DNA of 64,000 nt from Alphaproteobacteria bacterium (GCA_030431875.1 JAUIIG010000004.1:26212-90211); one strand, 5' to 3'. Positions 1 through 10,289 are shown, counted from the stretch's first letter. The notes: a model not told the origin generated them from the sequence alone. Made by a program: numbers and translations.

Positions 1-799
1 CCTTGGTATAGGCAATCGCTTCGTCGAGGCACCGCTGCGCCCCGCCCAGCGAGCAGGCGCCGATGTTGAGCCGCCCGCCATCGAGCCCGGCCATGGCGAA
101 GCCGAAGCCCTCGCCCTCGCCGCCGATACGGTTGGCCACGGGCACGCGGCAATCCTCGAAGATCAGCTGCGCGGTGGGGCTGGCGTTCCAGCCCAGCTTC
201 TTCTCGGGCGCGCCGTGGCTGAGGCCGGGCGTGCCTTTCTCCACCGCGAGGCAGGTGATGCCGCGCGTCTTGTGCTCACCCGTACGTACCATGACGAGGT
301 AGACGTCGTTGACGCCGCTGCCCGAAATGAACTGCTTGGTGCCGTTGACCACGTAATGGTCGCCATCGAGCACCGCACTGGTCTTGAGCGCCGCGGCGTC
401 CGACCCGCTGCCGGGTTCGGTCAGGGCATAGCTGGCGAGCTTCTCCATGGTGACGAGCTCAGGCAGAAGGCGACCTTTGAGGTCTTCGCTGCCGAACCGG
501 TCGATCATCCATGCCGCCATGTTGTGGATCGAGATAAAGGCGCTGGTGGCGGGGCAGCCGTAGGCCATGGCCTCCATGATCAGCGCGGCTTCAAGCCGTC
601 CGAGGCCGATCCCGCCGGACTCCTCCGAAACGTAGATCGCACCGAAGCCGAGCTCGCCCGTCGCCTGGATCACGTCGCGCGGGAAGTGGTGTTCCTCGTC
701 CCACTTGGCGGCGTTGGGGGTGATCATGTCGGCAGTGAACCGCTGCGCCATCTCCTGGATGGCCAGCTGATCGTCAGTAAGGCTGAATTGGTCGGTCAT
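1..799 (-). CDS. Acyl-CoA dehydrogenase family protein (probably isobutyryl-CoA dehydrogenase), 3' end truncated by window edge
   Basis: Reverse-strand translation MTDQFSLTDDQLAIQEMAQRFTADMITPNAAKWDEEHHFPRD...YALTEPGSGSDAAALKT has acyl-CoA dehydrogenase motifs. ATGA overlap with the upstream gene; next to mmsA. Confidence 0.88.
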   Translation of the reverse strand, partial: MTDQFSLTDDQLAIQEMAQRFTADMITPNAAKWDEEHHFPRDVIQATGELGFGAIYVSEESGGIGLGRLEAALIMEAMAYGCPATSAFISIHNMAAWMIDRFGSEDLKGRLLPELVTMEKLASYALTEPGSGSDAAALKTSAVLDGDHYVVNGTKQFISGSGVNDVYLVMVRTGEHKTRGITCLAVEKGTPGLSHGAPEKKLGWNASPTAQLIFEDCRVPVANRIGGEGEGFGFAMAGLDGGRLNIGACSLGGAQRCLDEAIAYTK

Positions 800-1359
800 T
801 CTAGTTCACTCGCGTCAATCGGTTCGTTGCCAAGGATGACACCCCAACCGAAATTGTATGCTTGATCACAGCGGTCGGAACCCTCCCAAGCGAAGGAGAG
901 CCGGTCGAAGTAGCGATTGTCAGCCCTGTTGCCGCCAAGGCCCTCGCCCGAGATCAATACCAAAGGTCTCCACTCTGGCTCCTCGCCCGGACGTATGGCA
1001 AAGACCATGTAGTTGACGAAACGACCGTTCTCGAAGCGATAGATGCGTCGTTCCGTGTTGCGGATCACCGGCCCTTGGTCCGGTCGCCGATGGTCAGCGA
1101 ATATCTCTCCCAATGTGTAACGAATGACACGGCCATCCGCAGTCCGAATGGCAATGCCGCCATTGTGGATGCCACTGTAGTCAAGATAAGCGACCTCGCC
1201 CTCCTGCGGCGAGATAACCATCTGGCGAATGCAGACCCTTGCCGGACCAGGTGTGGAGAACTCTTCAGCCGGCCCGATTTCGAGGCCGTTCACCGTTGTC
1301 GGCGGCTCAACCTGAACGACTGCCAGCAGGGGCAAGAGGATCGCGGGCGTCATGCTCAC
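796..1359 (-). CDS. Hypothetical protein with N-terminal hydrophobic/signal-like segment
   Basis: 187-aa ORF with GTG or internal ATG start, coupled to both neighbours by 4-nt overlaps (1356-1359 and 796-799). No family recognised. Confidence 0.7.
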   Translation of the reverse strand: MSMTPAILLPLLAVVQVEPPTTVNGLEIGPAEEFSTPGPARVCIRQMVISPQEGEVAYLDYSGIHNGGIAIRTADGRVIRYTLGEIFADHRRPDQGPVIRNTERRIYRFENGRFVNYMVFAIRPGEEPEWRPLVLISGEGLGGNRADNRYFDRLSFAWEGSDRCDQAYNFGWGVILGNEPIDASELE

Positions 1360-2855
1360 CCCATCGTCGGAATGACAAAGGCGTTCGAGCCGTCACCGCC
1401 GCCATCGGGCCAGCGCTGGGTGACCTTCTTGGACTTGGTCCAGAAGCGCAGGCCTTCCATGCCGTACTGGTCGATATCGCCGAAGCCCGAACGCTTCCAG
1501 CCGCCGAACGAGTGGTAGCTCACCGGCACCGGGATCGGCACGTTGATGCCGACCATGCCGACATTCACCCGCGCCGCGAATTCGCGCGCGGCGTGGCCGT
1601 TGCGGGTGAAGATCGCCACGCCGTTGCCGTACTGGTGCTCACTCGGCAGGCGCAGGGCCTCCTCGAAGTCCTTGGCGCGCACGATCTGCAGCACCGGACC
1701 GAAGATTTCCTCCTGGTAGGAGGACATGTCGGGCGTGACGTGGTCGATCAGTGTCGGGCCGACGAAGAAGCCGTTCTCGTGGCCCTGCAGGCTGAAGCCG
1801 CGACCGTCGATGACGATCTCCGCGCCTTCCTTCTCGGCACTGTCGATCCAGCTTTCGATGCGCGCCTTGTGTTCGGGCGTCACCACCGGGCCGTAGTGGG
1901 CTTCGGGGTCCGTCGACACGCCGACGCGCAGCGCATTGATCGCGGGGATCAGCTTTTCCTTCAGTCGCTCGGCAGTATCTTCGCCCACCGGCACCACCAC
2001 GGGCAGCGCCATGCAGCGTTCACCAGCCGAACCGAAAGCGGCACCGGCAAGGTCGTTCACCACCTGGTCGAGGTCGGCATCGGGCATGACCACGCCGTGG
2101 TTCTTCGCCCCGCCGAAAGCCTGTACGCGCTTGTGGTTCGCGGCGCCGCGGGAGTAGATGTACTGCGCGATGTCGCTCGAACCGACGAAGCTGACGGCAG
2201 CGATATCGGGGTGGTCGAGGATGGCGTCGACCATTTCCTTGTCGCCGTGCAGCACTTGCAGCAGGCCTTCCGGAGCGCCCGCTTCGAGGAACAGCTCGGC
2301 CAGCCGCACCGGTACCGAAGGATCGCGCTCGGAGGGCTTGAGGATGAAGGCGTTGCCCGCCGCAATCGCCATGCCGAACATCCACATCGGGATCATGGCG
2401 GGGAAGTTGAACGGAGTGATGCCCGCACCTATGCCAAGCGGCTGGCGCATCGAATATACGTCGATGCCCGGCCCCGCGCTGGTGGTGTACTCGCCCTTGC
2501 CCGCCTGCGGGATGCCGCAAGCGAACTCGATCACTTCGAGCCCGCGCTGCACGTCGCCCTTGGCGTCGTCGATGACCTTGCCGTGTTCGCTCGAAAGCAG
2601 CTCGGCCAGTTCCTGCATGTTGTCTTCGATCAGCTGCTTGAACTTGAACATCACCCGCGCGCGGCGCTGCGGATTGGTGGCGGCCCAGCCGGGCTGGACC
2701 TGCTTGGCGGTCTCGACAGCGCGCGCCAGCAGCGCGGCATCGCCGAGCGCGACTTCGGCCTGGACCTCTCCGGTCGAGGGGTTCCACACCTGGTGCTTGC
2801 GGGCGTTTCCAGTCGTCCTGCTGCCGCCTGTGATGAAATGATCGATCTGTCGCAT
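1356..2855 (-). CDS. mmsA: CoA-acylating methylmalonate-semialdehyde dehydrogenase
   Basis: 499 aa; MRQIDHFITGG...STGEVQAEVALGDAA...GERCMALPVVV...EEIFGPVLQIVRA, MmsA-type ALDH signatures. Confidence 0.93.
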   Translation of the reverse strand: MRQIDHFITGGSRTTGNARKHQVWNPSTGEVQAEVALGDAALLARAVETAKQVQPGWAATNPQRRARVMFKFKQLIEDNMQELAELLSSEHGKVIDDAKGDVQRGLEVIEFACGIPQAGKGEYTTSAGPGIDVYSMRQPLGIGAGITPFNFPAMIPMWMFGMAIAAGNAFILKPSERDPSVPVRLAELFLEAGAPEGLLQVLHGDKEMVDAILDHPDIAAVSFVGSSDIAQYIYSRGAANHKRVQAFGGAKNHGVVMPDADLDQVVNDLAGAAFGSAGERCMALPVVVPVGEDTAERLKEKLIPAINALRVGVSTDPEAHYGPVVTPEHKARIESWIDSAEKEGAEIVIDGRGFSLQGHENGFFVGPTLIDHVTPDMSSYQEEIFGPVLQIVRAKDFEEALRLPSEHQYGNGVAIFTRNGHAAREFAARVNVGMVGINVPIPVPVSYHSFGGWKRSGFGDIDQYGMEGLRFWTKSKKVTQRWPDGGGDGSNAFVIPTMG

Positions 2856-2994
2856 CTGCGCCGCGCCTCTCTCTCCGTCTTACGGATAATACGATGGCCC
2901 ATGGCCATGTGTTCCTGCAAGCGGCTCACTTGCGCGGAGATGGTTTCAAATGCAACCGGAAACCGCTGCACGGCGCTGTGCGGGCGGCAAGAGG

Positions 2995-3070
2995 TGGTGA
3001 GCCCTGCTGGGTTCGAACCAGCGACCTACTGATTAAAAGTCAGTTGCTCTACCGACTGAGCTAAGGGCCC
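2995..3070 (-). tRNA. tRNA-Lys (anticodon TTT)
   Basis: Reverse complement GGGCCCTTAGCTCAGTCGGTAGAGCAACTGACTTTTAATCAGTAGGTCGCTGGTTCGAACCCAGCAGGGCTCACCA folds as a cloverleaf. CCA is encoded; anticodon loop CTTTTAA. Confidence 0.97.
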
Positions 3071-3102
3071 CCAAGGGAGTGGCAGCGCGTGGCTGCGGGC
3101 GC

Positions 3103-3596
3103 TCACCTAGGCACGGGGCTGCCATGGGTCAAGCGCGCATGAAGCTGGCGCAGCGTCAGTCCGGTAAGCGGATCGCGCCAGCCGGGCGCAATCGCCGCTG
3201 CCGGGCCGAGCACGAAGTCGCGATCGCGGAACAGCGGGTGCGGGACGAGCAATTCGGGCGAGGCGAAAATGCCGCCGTCCCAGAGGACGATATCGAGATC
3301 GAGCGGGCGGGCGCGCCAGCGCTGGCCGCGCCGCTTGCGACCGAAGGCTTCCTCGGCCTCCTGCAGGCAATGCAGCAGTGCTGGTGGGGCAAGCTTGCTC
3401 TTCAGAAGGATCGCCGCATTGGCATAGCGCCGCTGCGACGGACCCACGGGCGCGGAATCGATGATCGACGAGCGCGCTTTCACCTTGCCGAGCGTCTCGT
3501 CGAGAATGTCCATCGCCGCTGCGACGACGGCGCGTGGGCTGCCGAAATGCGGGTGCCGCTGGTTGCTGCCCAAGGCAATCAGGTAGCGGTGCTTGC

Positions 3597-3600
<4 letters not shown>
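3103..3600 (-). CDS. folK: 2-amino-4-hydroxy-6-hydroxymethyldihydropteridine diphosphokinase
   Basis: 165 aa; YLIALGSNQRHP, RARPLDLDIVLWDGG, LLVPHPLFRDRDFVLGP HPPK signatures. Confidence 0.93.
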
Positions 3601-4460
<860 letters not shown>

Positions 4461-4466
4461 GGCTGT

Positions 4467-4955
4467 CTAGCTCGAATGGTCGGCAATGATGCGCCAGCTA
4501 CCGTCTTCGCGCGCAAAGACAAGACTCGTCAGGCCGCTCGCCGGTTCGCGGTCGTCGGGATTGGTGAGCACATAGCGCCCGATATAGAGCACATGGCCTT
4601 CCCCAAGCGGGCGGACGTCCTGCGTCTCGAAGGTCAGCACGCCGCGCTGCGAGGGGTCGGGATCGGACCAGTCGTAGGCTGCGCGGTAACGCTCCTCCAT
4701 GGCTGCTCGCCCGCGCACCAGACCGCCGGAGCCGACGAAGCTGGTCTCGGGCGCTTCAGAGTAGATGCCGAGGAAGGCGTCCATGTCGCCGGTGTTCCAG
4801 CCTTCGGCACTGGCGAGCATTTCGGCCTCGATCTCGCCCTGCACCTGCGCTGCGTCGACTACCTGCTCGGGCAGCGCCGCATCGCGCGCGCTGAAGTAGT
4901 CGCAGCCTGCCAGCGCCAGCAGCGCGGCCAGGGCGATTGCCGGGCGAGCGATCAC
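4467..4955 (-). CDS. SnoaL/DUF4440-like lipoprotein
   Basis: Probable GTG start giving VIARPAIALAALLALAGCDYFS (lipobox LAGC), then NTF2-like fold sequence EAEMLASAEGWNTGDMDAFLGIYSEAPETSFVGSGG. GTGA overlap with the upstream ORF. Confidence 0.72.
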   Translation of the reverse strand: MIARPAIALAALLALAGCDYFSARDAALPEQVVDAAQVQGEIEAEMLASAEGWNTGDMDAFLGIYSEAPETSFVGSGGLVRGRAAMEERYRAAYDWSDPDPSQRGVLTFETQDVRPLGEGHVLYIGRYVLTNPDDREPASGLTSLVFAREDGSWRIIADHSS

Positions 4956-5914
4956 GGACGCTTGCGGAACAGCAGGGTCATGCGGTCGCTCTCGCCGATC
5001 TCGGCGCGGCGGGCGCGTTCCTGGCTTCCTTCGGGGGCACCGCGATAGCTGGGCGGCAGGCTCCACACGCCGCCTTCCCAGTTCGCCGGATCACGCGGGT
5101 TGGCATTGATCTCGCTCGCGGCCACCAGTTCGAAGCCGTAGGCATTGAACAGGGCGATCACGTCTTCCTGCTGCTGGTAGCCGTTGTCGCCCAGCGTATA
5201 GGCGGCGGGCGCGTCGCGGCGCGCGCGGTGCTGCACCACGCCGACCAGGCCGTCATCCTTCAGCATGGTGCGCATGGCCACCATGGCATCGTGGAACCAG
5301 CCGTACCGGCGCATGTTGTGGATCTCGCGGAAGATCAGCACGCGGTCTGCCGTCCCGGCAAAGCTGTCCAGTTCGTCGTCGGTGTTGAGCCCGAATACGC
5401 GGGCGCCTTCAAAGCCGACCCAGTCGCGCGCGTCCGAGGGGATGCGCGAGGAGGCATTGCGGTAGAGATCCCAGTAACCGCCTTCGGCAAAACGGTCGTC
5501 CAGCCGGGGGTTGAGGCCGATGTAATTGCCGTCACGACCGAGGTAGGGGATCAGCACGCGCGAATACCAGCCGCCAGCGGGCATGTAGTCGACCACGGTC
5601 ATGCCCGGTTCGACACGGAAGAAATCGAGCGTTGCAGCCGGATGGCGGTACACATCACGGGCGCGGTCCTCATCCCGGCGCGGGTGGGCAAGCGCCGCCT
5701 GCAGCGCCTGCGCTGCCGTCACGGGCGTAGGCTGCGTTTCCTGCGGCTGTTGCTGGGGCTGCTGCTGATTGCGACCCGTCAGCACGTCCAGCACGCCGCG
5801 CAGCAGCTGTTCGCCGGAGGACGGCTCCTCTTGCTGTTGCTGCGCCAGGGAAGGCGCGGACAGGACCGGGGTAAGGGCCAGGACGGTGGCGGCAAGGATC
5901 TTGGCAAGGTGCAT
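4952..5914 (-). CDS. Exported class I methyltransferase-like protein
   Basis: 320 aa; signal peptide MHLAKILAATVLALTPVLSAPSLAQ, then DEDRARDVYRHPAATLDFFRVEPGMTVVDYMPAGGWYSRVLIPYLG. Confidence 0.75.
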   Translation of the reverse strand: MHLAKILAATVLALTPVLSAPSLAQQQQEEPSSGEQLLRGVLDVLTGRNQQQPQQQPQETQPTPVTAAQALQAALAHPRRDEDRARDVYRHPAATLDFFRVEPGMTVVDYMPAGGWYSRVLIPYLGRDGNYIGLNPRLDDRFAEGGYWDLYRNASSRIPSDARDWVGFEGARVFGLNTDDELDSFAGTADRVLIFREIHNMRRYGWFHDAMVAMRTMLKDDGLVGVVQHRARRDAPAAYTLGDNGYQQQEDVIALFNAYGFELVAASEINANPRDPANWEGGVWSLPPSYRGAPEGSQERARRAEIGESDRMTLLFRKRP

Positions 5915-6723
5915 CAGTCAGCCTTTCGGAACAGCAAGGTCATACGGTCGCTTTCACCGATAGCTAGCATAGCCTCGCGGTTGCTGTCGCCTCCCGCCAG
6001 CACGGGCGGCAGGGTCCATACGCCGCCTTCCCAATTGGCGGGATCGTCCGGGTTGGCATTGATCTCGCTCGCGGCGACCAGTTCGAAGCCGTTGATCGTG
6101 AACAGGGCAATGACATCCTCCTGCCGCAGGTAACCCCTGCCGCCATTGGCATAGGAATAGGAGGCATCTGCCGGCGCGCGGTGCTGCACCACGCCAACCA
6201 TGCCATCGTCCGCCAGCAGGCGGCGCATGGTGCGCAGCTGGGTATCCGCGATCTCGTTGTTGAGCATGCCGTGCAGCGAACGGAAGACCAGGATGCGGTC
6301 GACCGACCCTTCCACCCCGTCGGGAATTTCGTCGCTCTCGAATGCCGTGACACTGTCGCCGCCGGTCATGCCGCTGGCCTCGATCGAAGCGTGGAACCGC
6401 TCCGCCCAGCTGGCCTGGCCTTCCTCGCGCGGGCCGGTGTCGGGCTGCATCGCCAGGTAGTGGCCTTGCGGGGCGATCCACGGCAGCAGCACGCGGGTGT
6501 ACCAGCCGCCACCGGGGCCATATTCCAGCACCCGCATGGTCGGCTCGACCTCGAAAAAGGCCAGCGTCTCCGCCGGGCGGCGATACTGGTCACGAGGGGC
6601 ATCGTCGGCGCGGTGCTCGCTGGACAGGACCTGTTCCAGCGAGGGCGCTTCGGCGTGATGGTCTGCCAGGGCCGGACTGGAAACCGCCAGCGCGGCAGCA
6701 GCGAAAAGGGGGGCAAGGCGCAT
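5914..6723 (-). CDS. Exported class I methyltransferase-like protein (paralog of previous gene)
   Basis: Start at MRLAPLFAAAALAVSSPALADHHAEA, then DDAPRDQYRRPAETLAFFEVEPTMRVLEYGPGGGWYTRVLLPWIA. 1-nt stop/start overlap with 4952..5914. Confidence 0.75.
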   Translation of the reverse strand: MRLAPLFAAAALAVSSPALADHHAEAPSLEQVLSSEHRADDAPRDQYRRPAETLAFFEVEPTMRVLEYGPGGGWYTRVLLPWIAPQGHYLAMQPDTGPREEGQASWAERFHASIEASGMTGGDSVTAFESDEIPDGVEGSVDRILVFRSLHGMLNNEIADTQLRTMRRLLADDGMVGVVQHRAPADASYSYANGGRGYLRQEDVIALFTINGFELVAASEINANPDDPANWEGGVWTLPPVLAGGDSNREAMLAIGESDRMTLLFRKAD

Positions 6724-6804
6724 GGTATTCTCCAAAACTTTCGATTGGAGACTAACTAGCTGGCGCAGGGGAGATGACAAGCGGGCCAAAGGTCCCCATG
6801 TCCC

Positions 6805-7356
6805 ATGCCAAAGGAGAATTCGATGAGCGAACAGGCCATCATTGCAGGCGGTTGTTTCTGGTGCACCGAAGCGGTGTTCAACGACGTGGTCGGGGTGACC
6901 GGCGTCGAAAGCGGCTATATCGGCGGCACGACCGAGAACCCGACCTACAAGGAAGTCTGCTCGGGCAGCACCGGCCATGCCGAGGCGATCAAGGTCACCT
7001 ACGATCCCGACACGGTGACCCTGGCCGAAATCTACGACATGTTCATGGGCACGCACGATCCGACCCAGCTTAACCGACAGGGCAACGACGTGGGCACGCA
7101 GTACCGCAGCGCCATCTTCCCGCTCGACGATGCCCAGCGCGTGGAAGCCGAAGCCGCAATCGCGCGGTGGAACGAAGGCCATGCCGGACAGACCGCCGTC
7201 ACCACCATCGAAGGCCCCGCCACATGGTATCCGGCGGAAGACTACCACCAGGAATACTGGGAAGGCGAAGGCCAGCGGAATCCCTATTGCTTGGCGGTGA
7301 TTCCGCCCAAGCTGATGAAGCTGCGCAAGAGCTTCGCCGACAAGGTGAAGAGTTGA
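6805..7356 (+). CDS. msrA: Peptide-methionine (S)-S-oxide reductase
   Basis: 183 aa; AIIAGGCFWCTEAVF, STGHAEAIKVTYDP, HDPTQLNRQGNDVGTQYRS. Confidence 0.96.
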   Translation: MPKENSMSEQAIIAGGCFWCTEAVFNDVVGVTGVESGYIGGTTENPTYKEVCSGSTGHAEAIKVTYDPDTVTLAEIYDMFMGTHDPTQLNRQGNDVGTQYRSAIFPLDDAQRVEAEAAIARWNEGHAGQTAVTTIEGPATWYPAEDYHQEYWEGEGQRNPYCLAVIPPKLMKLRKSFADKVKS

Positions 7357-7366
7357 TCCTGGTTTG

Positions 7367-7470
7367 CGAAGCCGCCTCCGCGGCTTCGTCCTCGCTAGAC
7401 GCGCTCCGCTATGCTACGCGCCCGCTGCGGGCGGGCGGTCGCCCTTGCAGACGGCTGACGCCGGCCGTCC
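7367..7470. repeat. Partial copy of dispersed palindrome-terminated intergenic element (one end module)
   Basis: Perfect 9-bp stem CGAAGCCGC-CTCC-GCGGCTTCG followed by TCCTCGC, then GCGCCCGCTGCGGGCGGGCGGTCGCCCT, which matches 19106..19334 (27/28). Confidence 0.75.
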
Positions 7471-7508
7471 TTTGTCAATTTTCGGGAAACTGCTCAGGCT
7501 AACCTGAG

Positions 7509-8765
7509 TTAACCTCGGCCGGCGGCAGGTTTCCGCCATCGGGCGATGAAAAAGCCGTCCATTCCGCCGGCCTCGTTAAGACATCCCGGATCGGTGCGGA
7601 CCCAGCCTTCGGGCGTGGGTTGGATGCCGTCCGGCAAGTCTGCACTGGTAATTGGAAAGGGCTCGAGGGCCAGTTCGGCATCAATCCGGCGCGCCTGTTC
7701 TTCGCCCTCTTCGGTTTCGAGCGAGCAGACCGCGTAGACGAACACACCGCCCGGCTCGAGCCAGCCGGCGGCGCGGGCGATCATGGCGCGTTGCAGGTCA
7801 ACCGCTTCGGCGATCTGGCGCTGACCGATACGGTGGATCACTTCCGGGTGGCGGCGGCAGGTGCCGGTGGCGGTGCACGGCGCGTCGAGCAGGATCGCGG
7901 CAAACTGTTCTTCTGGCTGCCACTCCAGCACATTCTCGATCACAGTGCTTGCGTCGAGGCGCGTACGGGCGAGGTTTTCGCGCAGGCGCAACATGCGTCG
8001 CGCGTTGTTGTCGAGCGCGGTGACCTGCCAGCCCGCCGCAGCCAGCGCCATGGTCTTGCCGCCCGGTGCGGCGCAAAGATCGAGCGCGCGGCCGGCACCT
8101 TCTCCAAGCAGGTTCGGCGCGATCGAGGCAGCAATGTCCTGCACCCACCATGCACCCTGTTCGTAGCCCTGCAGGTCTTCAACGGCTGAACCACGCGGCA
8201 GGCGCACATGGCCTGCGGCAAGGCTGGTGCCGCCCAGCTTCTCCGTCCATTCGTCAGTTTCCGCGGGCACCTTCAACGCGAGGTCGAGCGGCGGCGGCAC
8301 GGCAATCCCGGCAGCGATGGCCCCGGCACGCTCGCCCCAGCGTTCCGCCACGGCGGGCGGCAGCGTGGGCACTCCGGGCAAGCTCACCTCTTGCCGTGTC
8401 AGCGTGGCGAAGACGCCGTGCGCCAGCTTGCGCGGTCCGCCGTCGAGCAGTGGCAGCGCGGTCGCCACCACGGCGTGCGGCGGGGTTTCCAGCCGCAGCC
8501 ACTGCGCCAGCATCATGCGCAGCACCATGCGCGCCTTTGCATCGTCGGGCAGCACCTGTTTCGTCGCGCTGTCGATCAGCGCATCGAGATCGACCAGCCA
8601 GCGCAGCACTTCTACGGCAATGGCGCGGGCCAAGGCGCGGTCGCTCGGCTGACCGAGGCTGTTCGCCGCCCCGCCCGCCTGCTCCAGCGTCTCGCCCCGG
8701 CGCAGCACGGCATCAAGCATCTTCAGCGCAGCGCGGCGCGGTTGCAGTCCGGGGGTCTTGGCCAT
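7509..8765 (-). CDS. 16S rRNA (cytosine-C5) methyltransferase, RsmB/Sun family
   Basis: 418 aa; NusB-like N-terminus, ALDLCAAPGGKTMALAAAGWQVTALDNNARRM, LLDAPCTATGTCRRHPEV, YAVCSLETEEGEEQ. Confidence 0.9.
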   Translation of the reverse strand: MAKTPGLQPRRAALKMLDAVLRRGETLEQAGGAANSLGQPSDRALARAIAVEVLRWLVDLDALIDSATKQVLPDDAKARMVLRMMLAQWLRLETPPHAVVATALPLLDGGPRKLAHGVFATLTRQEVSLPGVPTLPPAVAERWGERAGAIAAGIAVPPPLDLALKVPAETDEWTEKLGGTSLAAGHVRLPRGSAVEDLQGYEQGAWWVQDIAASIAPNLLGEGAGRALDLCAAPGGKTMALAAAGWQVTALDNNARRMLRLRENLARTRLDASTVIENVLEWQPEEQFAAILLDAPCTATGTCRRHPEVIHRIGQRQIAEAVDLQRAMIARAAGWLEPGGVFVYAVCSLETEEGEEQARRIDAELALEPFPITSADLPDGIQPTPEGWVRTDPGCLNEAGGMDGFFIARWRKPAAGRG

Positions 8766-8822
8766 GGGGTGCCCCTAGGGCCAGTTGCGCTCCCGCACCA
8801 GAGGCAGCATATTGCGCCCATC

Positions 8823-8978
8823 ATGAAACGCGCGACCAAACGTCCCGAAGGCTTCGTGAAGCCTGCCCACTGGAGCAACGACCCCGTCCCTGTGCCCAAG
8901 GCGCCGAAGGAGGACGAGGAGCTCAGCCCCACCCGCTATGGCGACTGGGTGCACAAGGGTATCGCTGTCGACTTCTGA
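8823..8978 (+). CDS. DUF1674 / SdhAF4-like small protein
   Basis: 51 aa MKRATKRPEGFVKPAHWSNDPVPVPKAPKEDEELSPTRYGDWVHKGIAVDF; C-terminal PTRYGDW..KG.a.DF is characteristic of DUF1674. Confidence 0.88.
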   Translation: MKRATKRPEGFVKPAHWSNDPVPVPKAPKEDEELSPTRYGDWVHKGIAVDF

Positions 8979-9596
8979 TTACTCGGTCGCGGTATCCCGG
9001 GCGAAGACCAGCGACACCGATACAGGCACCTGCGTGGTGATCGAATCGAGATTGGCAAGCGATTGCAGCTCGGCCAGGCCTTCGTCCAGTCCGAAGCTGC
9101 TCGCCGATACGACCAGCGGCTGCGCCGTTTCGACCTTCACCAGGTCATCACCGATGCGCGTCACCAGCAGGTCTGCCGGCATGGTGACGCTGCCGCCATG
9201 CAGGTTCACCGTCAGGTCAACCGTGGTTTCCAGCGCATCGCCGACGGACAGGCCCGCGAAGTCGGCAGGATCGACCACGGCGAGCGCCGTTGCAGTCGGG
9301 AACTCGGCCACCTGGAACAGGATGTCGCGCATGCGCTCGTTGCGGATATCGACATTGGTCTCGACCGAAGCGAGGCCGATATCGACCATGGCCCCGCCAT
9401 CAGCAGCAATGCTGCCCGACAGTTCCCCGAAGTGATGCACCTCCGCGACCTGGCTTGCCTTCACGGTGACGAAGGACACCTGCGAGCGATCCCCGTCGAG
9501 CACCCAAGCCCCGTCGAGAGGCGCTTCGGCAGGTTCCTGCGCGCATCCGGCCAGCAGGGCAGTGGCGGCGAGGGTCGTGGCAAAGAGGGCTTTCAT
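8979..9596 (-). CDS. YceI-family lipoprotein
   Basis: MKALFATTLAATALLAGCAQEPAE lipobox; GAWVLDGDRSQVSFVTVKASQVAEVHHFGELSG..NVDIRNERMRDILF is YceI-like. Confidence 0.85.
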   Translation of the reverse strand: MKALFATTLAATALLAGCAQEPAEAPLDGAWVLDGDRSQVSFVTVKASQVAEVHHFGELSGSIAADGGAMVDIGLASVETNVDIRNERMRDILFQVAEFPTATALAVVDPADFAGLSVGDALETTVDLTVNLHGGSVTMPADLLVTRIGDDLVKVETAQPLVVSASSFGLDEGLAELQSLANLDSITTQVPVSVSLVFARDTATE

Positions 9597-9677
9597 CGTG
9601 TGGTCTCCTCGGGATTGCATTTCGCGCGATTCATCGGTGATCGCGGCGGTTAGCACAAGGGGCCAAAGGGCCAGTGC

Positions 9678-10286
9678 TCAGCGATCGTCCTGATCTTCCC
9701 CGTCATCGGCATGTTCTGGCGCGGGGCCGAAGAACCGCGTCCAGTCGATCTTCACCATGGCCACCAGGCCCGCCAGCAGCACCAGCTGGATGGCGATGCC
9801 CCACGGACTGGTCAGCGATTCGCGGAAGATATCGCCCAGCGAAGTGTACTGGTCAGCGATCTTCGCGGTGATTGCGTAGAAGCTGTAGGACACCAGCCGC
9901 CCGGCGAAGAAGGCCAGCATGAAGGGCAGGATGCGCACGCCAGCCAGCCCGACGGCTGCGAACTGCTGCGCCGAGGGCAGTGGCGAAACGGCGAAGAACA
10001 CCAGCGCCATCAGGCCATGGTGCCGCTGCCGCTCGAAGGCGGCACGCGCGGCGGCGAGACTGCGCTTGGTCTTGTCAGACACCCGTCCCGCCAGCAGCCG
10101 GAAACCGTGGGCAAGGAGAAAGCGACCGGACGATGAGGCCACGGCAGCCGTCACCACCAGAACTGGCAGCGGCAGGTTACTGGTCAGGCCGAAGAAAACG
10201 ATCACCGACCAGGTCGGCGGCCCGAACGCCGGCAGCAGGTTGATTAGGAAGACCGCCGCAAAGAGGATGAGCATTTCGGTGGCCAT
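9678..10286 (-). CDS. Integral membrane protein (small-transporter/VTT-like topology)
   Basis: 202 aa with several hydrophobic segments: MLILFAAVFLINLLPAFGPPTWSVIVFFG, VFFAVSPLPSAQQFAAVGLAGVRILPFMLAFFAGR. Confidence 0.65.
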   Translation of the reverse strand: MATEMLILFAAVFLINLLPAFGPPTWSVIVFFGLTSNLPLPVLVVTAAVASSSGRFLLAHGFRLLAGRVSDKTKRSLAAARAAFERQRHHGLMALVFFAVSPLPSAQQFAAVGLAGVRILPFMLAFFAGRLVSYSFYAITAKIADQYTSLGDIFRESLTSPWGIAIQLVLLAGLVAMVKIDWTRFFGPAPEHADDGEDQDDR

Positions 10287-10289
10287 GGC

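Noticed and set aside
1239-3032. 597-aa plus-strand ORF opposite mmsA
   Set aside because: Shadow ORF. It also runs antisense through the tRNA-Lys gene at its end.
7493-7508. CTCAGG-CTAA-CCTGAG hairpin as the rsmB-like gene terminator
   Set aside because: The stem is only 6 bp and no U-tract follows on the minus strand, so it is not reported as a terminator.
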